The position numbers were made by a program, and so were the translations under genes. Of a stretch of DNA of 64,000 nt, positions 1 through 10,800 are shown piece by piece (positions within the stretch are counted from its first letter, which is position 1; each line of letters opens with the position of its first letter). The notes under the pieces are model-generated. The model saw nothing but the letters and a program-made list of their open reading frames with translations. It was not told where the DNA came from and searched no databases. Source of the DNA: Ipomoea triloba (Eukaryota > Streptophyta > Magnoliopsida > Solanales > Convolvulaceae); the NCBI RefSeq assembly GCF_003576645.1, contig NC_044925.1:21458772-21522771 (forward strand), in the 5' to 3' direction.

Positions 1-831
<831 letters not shown>

Positions 832-1377
832 TTAAAATAATAAAGATAAAGATGAAAAAAAAAGTTAGGAATGTACTAGTTTATTTTTGAAATGCTACCC
901 AGGATAGCGTTTCAAAATAAGCTATTATTTTAAGCTACTAGCTTATTTTTGGAACATTACCAAACAGAGCATATATATTATTAGTAGCATAAAATAAGTT
1001 ATAAGCTATTAATTAAATAAGAGTGTGGTCAATGAAAAATAATAAATGTTTTTCTCTCTTGCCATGTCACTTTGTCAATCCCAAATTTGTAGGAATAATG
1101 ACAGTCTTATAAGTTAAAGCATGATAAGATCTGAGTATAATGAGACTGAGAAGTCATACTAAAGTTGGTCAAGCAACTTTTTTTGAAAGAATGCAAAATA
1201 GAATGAGATGTAAGGTATGAGATGAGAAATACATACTCCAGAACACAGGGTTAGAGAGCTATATATTTATACTAAATTCAAGTTGATTATATCGTGCAAG
1301 TGCAAGTGAGCTAACATGCATGGCTATTTGGGCGGGCACTAAGATCGTCCGATTAGACTACACGACAATATGCTCAG
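832..1377. other. non-genic spacer with MITE-like stretch
   Basis: No gene is visible. About 885-1020 is self-complementary AT-rich sequence rich in AAGCTATTATTTTAAGCT-like words and resembles a decayed MITE, but clear terminal repeats and a target duplication were not found. Confidence 0.4.
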
Positions 1378-1391
1378 ACAACCATGACGAC

Positions 1392-2108
1392 ATATTTTTT
1401 TAAGGTAAACGTAGTTATTCCATTAATTCATAACATAAAACGTTTACATCAACGATCAATGAAATGGTAAACTATTCCTTACAGTCAGACATATAAACAA
1501 CTTTTCTAACTATGTTATAGAAAACTTGAATCGCAGACTGTTTCATAACTAGGAAGATATGTTCCTTCAAGGAGCTTAAAGCTTCATCAAAGATCTGGTT
1601 CTTCGTCATTATTCTTTTTTGCTCGCCCAGGATAAGATCAACACTTTTCGAAACCAAACTAAACGATTTATGCTAATGATAATGAAAAGCTCGTGAAAAT
1701 AACGAGAGGAAAAAAGCCCGTGAAAGTAACGAGAGGAAAACACAATAATAGAGAAAATAAAAAGTGGTAAAGCCAAAGTAGGGTTGGGAGTTCAAGACTA
1801 CCAACACAAACCCCAATACCTACCTACTATTAATTTATTCAAAGGGAAAGAAAACGGAAGAAGAAGATGTGTGGCGGTGAACGGAGGCGGACGGAGCTGC
1901 GACGGTGGTCGAGGCGAAAGAAGAACGAGAGCAAACGTAGAAGGTGACCAAAACCGCCGGCTCAANAAGAACGAGAGCAAACGTAGAAGGTGACCAAAAC
2001 CGCCGGCTCAAAGCTCCATTAGAGCTCCGGCCGGAGGCCGGCGGTGAAAGCCTAAGTTGAGCAGTAAAGAAAGGTTTTTTGTTTTATAGAGAAAAGGGAG
2101 GCAGCATT
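1392..2108 (-). mobile_element. short poly(A) retroposon, copy 1
   Basis: A perfect 14-bp target-site duplication (ACAACCATGACGAC) flanks this block at 1378-1391 and 2109-2122. Read on the minus strand it starts with a GC-rich leader containing CCGGCCTCCGGCCGG, passes through a small open frame (1472-1657, beginning MVSKSVDLILGEQKR), and ends in an A-rich tail at its low-coordinate end. The same unit lies in the opposite orientation at 49442-50085 with its own duplication. Target duplications plus an A-tail mean insertion by target-primed reverse transcription. The 3' end resembles plant L1 LINE tails, so it may be an internally deleted LINE or a retrocopied transcript. The function of the small frame is unknown. 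The copy is inflated by the 45-bp duplication around the N at 1966. Confidence 0.75.
1921..2011. repeat. 45-bp direct duplication around a single N
   Basis: Bases 1921-1965 and 1967-2011 are identical and are separated only by the N at 1966. Copy 2 of the retroposon (49442-50085) has the segment once, so this is most simply an unmerged contig overlap. Confidence 0.85.
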
Positions 2109-2122
2109 ACAACCATGACGAC

Positions 2123-3010
2123 TTATATTAACAATGCTAGCTACAAACAGTCAACTAGTTCAATTATTGTAAGATAAGTGAATCGTCCAATAATTGTCTC
2201 AACCAAGTGACTTTAACTGATGGATTCTTTATAAGACTATTTTGCTTAAACATAAGACACGAGATTTCTTGTTTCAATTTGAATAATTGAACAAGATAGG
2301 ATACCCTATGATGGCATATTAATACCTTTTACCCAATGTTAGACTTAATTCATCACATAAGACTTAATATGTAATAATTATGATCGTACTTACCTCCAGC
2401 CATAGCTCTTAGTTGATGTAGGTTATCGTATAACAATAGGTCTCATAAACCCTAACTAGACTCCTAAAGTCTAGTTATCAGGTAAATAGTGTTGCACCAC
2501 TAATATTATCATAACTTATCCTAATGTTATGATAATGATAAATAGGAAAATGTTACACCCAAATCCTAAAATATATTACCTCAATACATATAGCACAATA
2601 ACAATTAGCCAAACAACATCTAGAACTTGTAAACAAATTAATGAAGAAAGAATTGAGGAGAGAATAAATTTGGTGGGCTAAAGCCAAAAACTATACAGCC
2701 TTGATCAGGCCGTATATATATAGAGAGACAAAAGAAATGGCATAAAGATAATAAAGAAGCAGCAGCTCCTGGCCTCCATCTGCAGTCTGATAGGATGCAC
2801 CCAAAAACAATAAAGCAAAAGATCAGAGTTGGTGACATTTTTAGAATTATCACCATTCCACAAAAACACAATTTGTACTAGTTCCACTCAGAGTCGGTCT
2901 TATTATTTTATATAAGTCCAACTGTCCAAGACAAGTGAAAAAAATGCCATAATACCATGTACAGAAGTTAACATAAACTTTTATAACTAAATTTTAAATT
3001 TAATATAAAA
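2123..3010. other. non-genic spacer
   Basis: No gene, RNA or clear transposable element is recognised. Open frames here are short and unconvincing. Confidence 0.5.
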
Positions 3011-3450
3011 TTTGTGTGAGATCATTTCACCGTGAGACAGGTCGGGTCAATATGAAAATGTAATAATACTTATAAGCACAAATGTCATACTTATATGCTC
3101 AAATGTAATACTAATTATGAATAAAATTTTTGTTACTTATAAGGGTAAATTTAATATTTTTTTAAGGGAAAATATAATCGTTTTACATTTCGATTTAAAA
3201 ATATTACATTTTTCCTCAAAAGTATTATATTTTCCTTTATAAGTAAGGGGCACTTGTCAACATTACTTATTATGAAAAATCTAATAATTTTTCTCTTATA
3301 AATAACAAAAATTGTATTTCTGATTAGTATTATATTTGAGCATATAAGTATGACACTTGCATGTTACTTCGACCCGACTCGACCCGTTTCAAGAATAAGA
3401 ATCCGTGAGACGGTCTCACGAATAAGGATCAATGAGACGGTCTCACACAA
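3011..3450. mobile_element. GTGAGACGGTCTCAC-type inverted-repeat element, copy A
   Basis: The block begins TTTGTGTGAG and ends in its near complement CTCACACAA, with palindromic GTGAGACGGTCTCAC words and GACCCG/CGGGTC motifs near both ends. A second copy at 44868-45306 shares the order of internal motifs (ACATTTCGATTTAAA, ATATGCTCAAATGTAATAC) over most of its length. It is probably a non-autonomous DNA element. The superfamily cannot be assigned because no certain target duplication was seen. Confidence 0.6.
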
Positions 3451-3530
3451 GTGTGACCCTGAGTACAAAAATACTAATGCCAACTAATTTAAAATTAAAT
3501 TAAAAAAATTCAACAATTTACGATATAAAA

Positions 3531-3989
3531 CTAATCATAATTTAAAAAAATATAATAATTTCTATGTGCTTTCCTGGATGCAAAATCATCAATGAACTCT
3601 TTAAGATTAATATTATCTAAGATATCATCCTCAACACATAATATTGCCAATTCATTTAATCTTTCTTGTGACATTGATGATGTTGGGTAGGTTTCCAATA
3701 ATTTTAATTTTGAAAAACTCCTCTCTACATATGCTACCGTCACAAGTATTGTCAATAAAATTTGATAAGCAATAGAAACCGTTGAGTAACAATCTGCAAC
3801 TTTAACAAACTCAAAAATCTCGACCGATGAAATTGCCTTGTTTATTGGCAAAGTCATTTGTAACACTTTTAATTTTTTTTTTTTTTTAAAAAGATCATTT
3901 AAATTTGTGTCTTTGGCTTTCTGTTGACTGTCTGTTGCCCGGTGATCAACAAATCCGACAATACAAGCCTTCGTCAACAATACAAGCAC
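3531..3989 (-). pseudogene. hAT-family transposase C-terminal remnant (ZMYM1-like)
   Basis: A 152-codon open frame contains an intact-looking hAT C-terminal dimerisation region. The sequence around ILVTVAYVERSFSKLKL and MSQERLNELAILCVE matches the conserved tail of plant zinc-finger-MYM-type hAT transposases, where ERSFSKLK and the RLN-LA-L-IE segment are hallmarks. A full transposase of this class is several hundred residues longer, and the BED/TTF finger and catalytic DDE part are missing, so this is a truncated remnant. A homopolymer giving KKKKK interrupts the conserved part. No flanking terminal repeats were found. No host function is inferred. Confidence 0.7.
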
Positions 3990-4367
3990 TGAAACAACTA
4001 TACAAGAAAGGATAATATATAGGAGATTACTAATTCTAGATTACCGTATAGAGCCTTAAATTTGCTAATTTGTGTATGACATTTCTCAAATTTAATACCC
4101 TCATTTTTAACCTGAGAATGGACTATTGTTGGTTGATGAGCGGCGCGACCAACTATTCTTGGGAATCCAAGACCATCCTTCCTCCTTTGACTTTAGAGTT
4201 CAAATTTCGGAGTTTAGAAGAAATTGGATGGTACACTCCCTTAGGTGAGATATGTGCAAATAAGTACGAGTATACACAATCTATTCTCAGACATATGGTG
4301 CAGAGCCTGGAGCAGATTATCTTCACACGTTCTCACTTAAGAAAGTGTTATCATTTGAACATACACA

Positions 4368-5083
4368 GGGCTTGTTTGGTTATCAGCGGTTAGAAGTTAG
4401 TGGTAGCGGATTGTGTTAGCGATTATCAAACAGTGGATTGTATTAGCGAGTTTGACCAACGGATTGTATTAGCGATTTGTAAAAAGATATTTGGTAAAAT
4501 TAGCTGTTTAGATTAGCGGTTAATATGTAAAATGACCTAAAAGGGCATTCATATTATTATTATTATTATATTATTATATAATAAAATAAAATTTACAATA
4601 ACAATAATAATAATAATAATATAATAATAATAATAATATTACAAAACAAAAAAAAATTATAACAAAAAAAGAAAAAAAAAAAAGAAAAGAAAAGACAAAG
4701 GGGAGCCGCGTGGCTCCCCTTTAAATGATGTGGGATATTTATCCCACATCGAAATCATATAGAAGAGGAGCACTTGAGCTCCACTATATAAGAGGAGCAG
4801 TGCTCCCCTTCTAAATGGAAAGGTCCCCAGGCTTCTCGCTAAGAAGCCGTAGCGCCTTCAGTCGTTACAATACACAGTTTAATTTTTTTTTTTTTTATAA
4901 TTATGAATAGGGTGTTTTGGGGAAAATATAATTTTTTCCAAAACGCCAAGTTTGAGTTTTCAGCGGTTTAGAGCAATTCGCTGCTAACTAAACACTTTAC
5001 TTTGACGTTTTGACCTTGGTCAAAATGCCAAAGTTGGCGGATCCGTCAAATTTTGGCGGATCCACCACTAACCAAACATGGCC
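4368..5083. mobile_element. MITE with GGSCWTGTTTGGTTA termini
   Basis: The left end reads GGGCTTGTTTGGTTA and the right end, reverse complemented, reads GGCCATGTTTGGTTA, giving about 15 bp of inverted repeat. Inside are ATT/AAT microsatellites (about 4555-4640), several GC-rich hairpins (GGGGAGCC...GGCTCCCC at about 4700-4722) and a USE-like promoter motif. No convincing target duplication was seen. A hAT or Tourist-type MITE is likely. There is no coding capacity. Confidence 0.6.
4741..4790 (+). promoter_or_regulatory. USE-like plus TATA pair, snRNA-promoter style
   Basis: ATCCCACATCG at 4741-4751 matches the plant U-snRNA upstream sequence element (RTCCCACATCG). TATATA follows at 4785-4790, leaving 33 bases between them, the spacing of Pol II-type plant snRNA promoters. 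An upstream inverted copy (GATGTGGGAT, about 4728-4737) makes the USE part of a palindrome. No recognisable U-snRNA follows, so this may be a chance or repeat-borne motif. Confidence 0.35.
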
Positions 5084-6514
5084 ACAAACAAATGTATGTG
5101 TGGGTGTGTGTGTATATATATATATCATGGACCCCTTTTAGAGATGGACCAAAATTTTCAAGGGCTCAACCTTCCCTTGTCTAAGACCGGATCTGACCTC
5201 ACCTTCCCACAATCTCTTGAACTATACAATTCTTACCTTCCTAAAGTTATGTGAAATAACATTAACTAAACATCCTTCTAAGGTATGCTTTGAATTGGGT
5301 GAGTGGTTGAAGCAATTTACTAGTCTAATTGTAAAATTTTCATTTAAAAAAGTACAAAATCAGTGAAAGTAGTGCAATTAAAACGATCTAATCTCTCTAA
5401 TATAGTGGTTTATAGTTTTATAATTAATAACTATTAAAAAGAAAATAAAGCTCTGTCAGAATAAAAATTTCAGACATCTAACTTTATCTGGAAATGACTC
5501 ATATGTTAGAGATACGGAAATGACTGCCCTAAGTGCATTTTCGCATTATTTGCTCAATGGGTACACATACATAAGGTATCCCACTCAAAGTGACAGAAAA
5601 TAAAAGTGGGCCACAATAATAATGTAATATCCCGTGCCTCTCGGAGCGAATGTGGGTGAACCTGGACCGTTAAACGGACAGAGAAAGACCCGTGAATCGA
5701 CAAAAAAAAATGAAACACTTCATCTTTCCCATTTGACATGTTTTACTTTCTTTCTTTTTTTTTTTTTTTAAAAAAAATTGTCTTAAAATAGTTTCCTCTT
5801 CTCAAAATTAAACATAACTATCATTCTACATTTCTCAATTTATCCTTTTGACTTTTTTAAATTTGTAGACAACTAATGAGGTAAGTACAATTGTACTTTG
5901 TACAAATGATACCTATTTTTGAATGACAAAATTGAGAAGTTAGTAACATTTGTTATATGTCGCATTAAAATTATGCAAAAAGCAAATGAGACAAACAATT
6001 CGGGACAGAAGGAGAATATGTTAGTGTGTTTACTCAATGTCTTATACAAAAATATATTGTAGACAGAATACATGAGACATAAAATCTATTATATCATGTG
6101 TACAATTTTGATTGCGAGAAAGTAGAAAATAATTGCAAACTAAAAGAAGAGACTTCTGAATCCGTGAAACACTCACACAAGATGATTACTCAATCCATAA
6201 TAGTAAATAGGAAAATGGGTCAAATAAACCCCTAAACATTACGTGAAAAGTCAATTAGGCCTCTAATTAAACATTTAAAAAGTACAATTAAGCCCTTTAA
6301 CATGTTAAATTGTGACAAAAAAAAAACCTAAAAATCGATAAATAACCTGCAATTGCAAGTCATTTACTATTCATGCAAAATTCCAACGATTGGCGGTCGC
6401 CATACCCCAGTGGAAGGCAGTCAAGGCACCTTCCTCCATGGAAGTCGACCACTGGTCGCCTTTCGCCGGGTATAACGACCAGCGACGGTTCTGCCCTCGT
6501 CAGTGACCAGAATT

Positions 6515-6588
6515 GTATAACATAAAGGTTCTTTATTATATGTATTACTTTTAAGATGTGGAATTAGAATTATAACTAAAATTGATTT
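6515..6588 (+). repeat. dispersed direct repeat, left copy
   Basis: About 74 bp, sharing AAGGTTCTTTATTATAT, TTACTTTTAAGATGTG and ATTAGAATTATAA with 7240-7313 at roughly 90 percent identity by eye. Nothing between the copies identifies an element. Confidence 0.6.
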
Positions 6589-7239
6589 TTAATTTTTATT
6601 ATTTGAGACTAAACAAGGGAAATGATTGATCCTTGAAATGAAAAATAAAAATAAAAATCATTACTAACATTACCTAAAAGTTTCATTTCCAATTTCACGC
6701 CACTTTCTTATGCATATAGTGTGCTTCGGACACTTGGTGTAGAGCCAGTTGGGTGTGCATTATGATTTTGCACCAACAATTGGTTGTGTTTTTCAACTAG
6801 CGGTGGGGGCCTGGGGGTGGGGGGTTGGGGTGGGAGGAATCAGCCCAAGATATTTTGCATAATATAATTATTTGTCATGTACTGTTGTTAGAGTATAAGG
6901 TTATTCGCGTGAAAAGAGGACAAGATTTTTTCAATCATGTCGGTGTAGAAGCTGATAACGTGTTGTGATGATTTCCTTAAGCCCGTAGCCATTCCCGGGA
7001 AACGGATCATATTTGTAACAAAATCAGTACAAAGGAAAGGAAGAAGAGAATAGTGAATTTGCAGAGACAAAGTGTAGTCATAACAATCTTATTATTTTAA
7101 CCACTTTAATACAATGACACAACAAGTATATATAATATACAAGAAATAATGACTATAATAATGTTGACCGTTACAACTATTTATGTATGGAATGTCCATA
7201 ATGTCTATAATAATAATAATAATATATTTATAACATAAT

Positions 7240-7313
7240 TATATAACACAAAGGTTCTTTATTATATTTATTACTTTTAAGATGTGAAATTAGAATTATA
7301 ATTAAAACTGATT
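7240..7313 (+). repeat. dispersed direct repeat, right copy
   Basis: Second copy of the 6515-6588 repeat in the same orientation, about 725 bp away. It is followed by a short stretch resembling a SINE B box in reverse. Confidence 0.6.
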
Positions 7314-7822
7314 TGTTGACTGGCTCAAACTAAAACAATTAATAAACCTCTTGCACTAAGAGTCGAACGTGTAACCTGGGTTGCCATCTTTTCTAGCTAA
7401 TTTATTTTTATTGTAGGCAAAAGGAGTGAATCTTTTGAAGTTTCCATCTCATAATAATTTACAAATAGGTATAGGTCAGATAATACTAGCAAAAGAAAAT
7501 GAAATCAGCTTTCCATAAACCAAATAAATAAAATAGAGAAAGAAGCATGAAATTTAAGGATGCCAGCAAGCACTTAAGAAATTGGTAATTGATGGGGATC
7601 CAAGTTCTAATTATTATTTAAGATAAAAGAACATCCTGGCTTCACAGGCAACAAAATTTGGAAAAAAATATATATTAACGTTGTGTTTATTGCTGATCCG
7701 AGAATCTCCTATGATTTCTCTTCAACATTTTCTACACTGTCGATTCGCAGAAAATCAAAACTCTCATCAACATATGCAATCAAGCCAAGAACAAATACCT
7801 TATTATTGTCAAAAGCTTCCCT

Positions 7823-10800
7823 TCAGCGTACTGAAGCACAAATGGATTGCTGACTGTACAATTCGCCGATTCCATTACTGATTTTTGATCGATTTCTTCT
7901 ACGCTTGGTAACAACCATAAAGCCTTCACCATCCCCCCCATTGTTATTACTATTTACATCGCCCATTTTTGAGCTCTCGTTGTTCTTTGCTTCGGTTGAC
8001 AGTCCCGTCTTCCCTTCATCATTCCCATATTGTATCTTTATAATGGCACTATCATTTGCAATTGCTTCGGCTGTGCTTGCTGGGAGCCCTGACTTCTTCT
8101 CGGTAACTGGAGATTCAATTGGAGTGTCTGAACTATGTTGTACCGACTTCACAATGAAGCTAAGAAGTATCTGCCTTGCTAGTTCTGTCTTTTCGGCATC
8201 CGAGGTGCTTTTTGATGACTTCTTGTTTTTAGCGTCATCCGTGGTCTTCTCCACAACGGAATCACGAGCTGGGGCGACTGAGGAATCTTCTTTGGTGGAA
8301 TTGATTTTCCAGGCCTTTCTCGGAACAAATTCAGGAGCGTGTGGGTTCATAGTTCTGGCATTTCCTTCACCGGATGATGTATGGAACTTTGAGTAACCAT
8401 TTTTCACACGGGGATGGGTAGACCTGTAGTACATAGGAGATCTAGGACCACAGGGAACTCTTGCTGCAATTGATGGGAATTCTATAACCATCCCCTGCCT
8501 CGCCATTTCATCATAGACACTAGCAACAGCAGCACGGTTTAGCAAATGGGTGACAGCATAGGCACCGGGGTTGAAGGGTGGAGCAGCTGCAGAAAGCTTA
8601 CTCCCATTTGCCTCTACAGGCTTTTCTTCAGTACTTGGGGATGAAACATCGTCTAGCTCACTTAATGAGCTTTCAGACTCGATATTGCCTCCGTTCTTAT
8701 GAACTTCTTTATCATCAATATTGCCACATGTGTCCTGCATAGTTTCTGTGTTCCTTTCATCAGTGACAGGCTTATCATCGAGATTGGCAGTAGATTCGTC
8801 CGAGGTTACTGTGTGCCTTCCATCCTCTTCCGGTGTCTCGGGTGGTGTCTCGGGAGGACTAATGGAGATCTGAGAATCAGAATTATCTTTGTTTAATTCT
8901 TCAACTTTCTCCAGTAAGGGCTTTAGAACCGTACCTGGTGGGGACACAGCTACATCTTTGTAGGACAATGACTTAGAGGCCATAGTTGTGAGATTGGCAG
9001 GAGGGGAGGGAACACTAACAGTTGATGAAGAAAAACCTTTAGGAACTGCTACTTTAGCAGAGACATTCTCTGAATCACCAGAAAAATTCAAGTTGAGTGT
9101 CTTCATTGGCAAAGAGAATTCAGAAGAAACTGTCTTAGATGTACCGTTGTGCCCCTGAGAGATCACTTCTTTCCTAGATATTCGGTCCCTTGAGAAAGAA
9201 TAAGCAGAAGTTGTTTTTATCTTGGCAAGATTTGGTCGCTTTCTGGCGTGCTTTTTGGCAGTGCCACCATTGCGTCCTTTTGAATTTGCTTCTTGCCACC
9301 CATCATCCGAGCTTGTTTCCTGCAAAGCCGCCTCAACAACCAGTTCATGATGCATTGAACTAGGAGGATCCTTGGATTCTTGAGAAGTAATAATGTCATT
9401 CTTATCCTCATACTCAATGACCTTCATGGACACACCAATTTCTTTATTGTTTTCCGTCAAAGAATTGTTGCTTATCCCATCATGAGGTCCTTTCTGAGAT
9501 TTCTCGGAAACTGGAAACACCTAACAGACCACACAAAAAAAAAAAAAAACCAAATTCAGAAATAACCATAATGATTTTAGATGATAATAATGCTTTCTAA
9601 TCTGAAAGAAACACAAAAAGAAAACAAAGTGATACCTTTGAACGGCGTTTACGTTGCAAATCCAAAGCCTTTATATCCTTATCCGGATTTATGTAATCAA
9701 GGAGATCTGATACACTGGAACAAGCAGAATGGTTAATCACAAAAATACAGGCAAAAAGTTCAAAAGCAAGTAATCTGTGTACAAATATATCAGCACCTGA
9801 GATGCCCTTTGCTAGCTATGGAAGCATCTGGTTTTGGTGTCCCAGATCGTGCAGCCTCTTGCTGCTCTAATGCTTTTGATTCAAAGTATTCAAGCCAGGC
9901 AGCAGCATCCTAAACAGGAAAACCCATGTAAGTTAACAAGATGGCAGAAAAATTAAAAAGAACAAATTGTGTCATTTGGTAAACACTATCTTATAATTTC
10001 AGCAAGCTGCATAAATAAGGAAAAATAAAATTAGATGTGCACCTGAGTTCGGAGATCCTCGGGTCCAAGCTTATCTTGAAGAATTTGAAGTGTAGTTTGT
10101 TCATGTTGCACACTCAACGAATATGCTTCCATTAATGAAAGAGCAATGGCAATGGCGTGATAACTGGCAGCAGTCTGTGTGCGAAGCAAACCACAGAATT
10201 AACAACAATTGCTCCTGAAAGAAAAAGGACAAGCATCTGAAAAATTAAAGTCAGAATGGGACCTGAATGTGATCATCTCCAAGTAATTTCTTGTTGCATT
10301 TAAGTGCCTCATGTAGATATCTAAGAGCAATTTGTGCATTCCCCATGCCCTCTTCCATCATAGCCACATTAATGTAGGTAGCTGCTGTGTTTGGATGTGA
10401 TAGACCACACGTAAAATGAAGCAGAAACAGGGCTCGATTGACATATCTGGCAATATACAATAAACATTATACAATCACAACATTAAGCACAAAAATGAGT
10501 TCACTAACAAGCAAGAAAAACTGGGTATCCAAAATACTAAGCAAAACAAGGAATTTTTTCTACTCACTTCAGGGCCAATTCAATATGTTGAAGACGGTAG
10601 TAGAACACTGAAAGATCACCGTAGCTTTTCATTGTGTCTGGATGATCAAGCCCCAGTTCCCTCTCATTAATATCCAATGCCTTCTGCTGATATATAGTTG
10701 CCTGAAGAACGACAAGAATTAGAAAGCTAAATCCTTGAACATCTAAATGCATATCAGAACAAACATACGATACAAGCAGCAGCTATTTGGATAACTAAAA

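Larger units (their letters stand above)
5084..7822. other. intergenic region downstream of the CLU gene
   Basis: No gene was recognised. It holds a 74-bp direct repeat (6515-6588 and 7240-7313), a GC-richer patch at about 6390-6510 of unknown origin, and a possible tRNA-like B-box fragment on the minus strand at about 7350-7395. The rest is AT-rich spacer. Confidence 0.45.

Noticed and set aside
4070..4393. 107-codon plus-strand open frame between the hAT remnant and the MITE
   Set aside because: No recognisable domain, and its end runs into the MITE terminus; not supported as a gene.
7905..8396. 163-codon plus-strand open frame opposite the last CLU exon
   Set aside because: It is the antisense shadow of a strongly supported coding exon, with low-complexity Ser/Phe-rich translation and no family resemblance.
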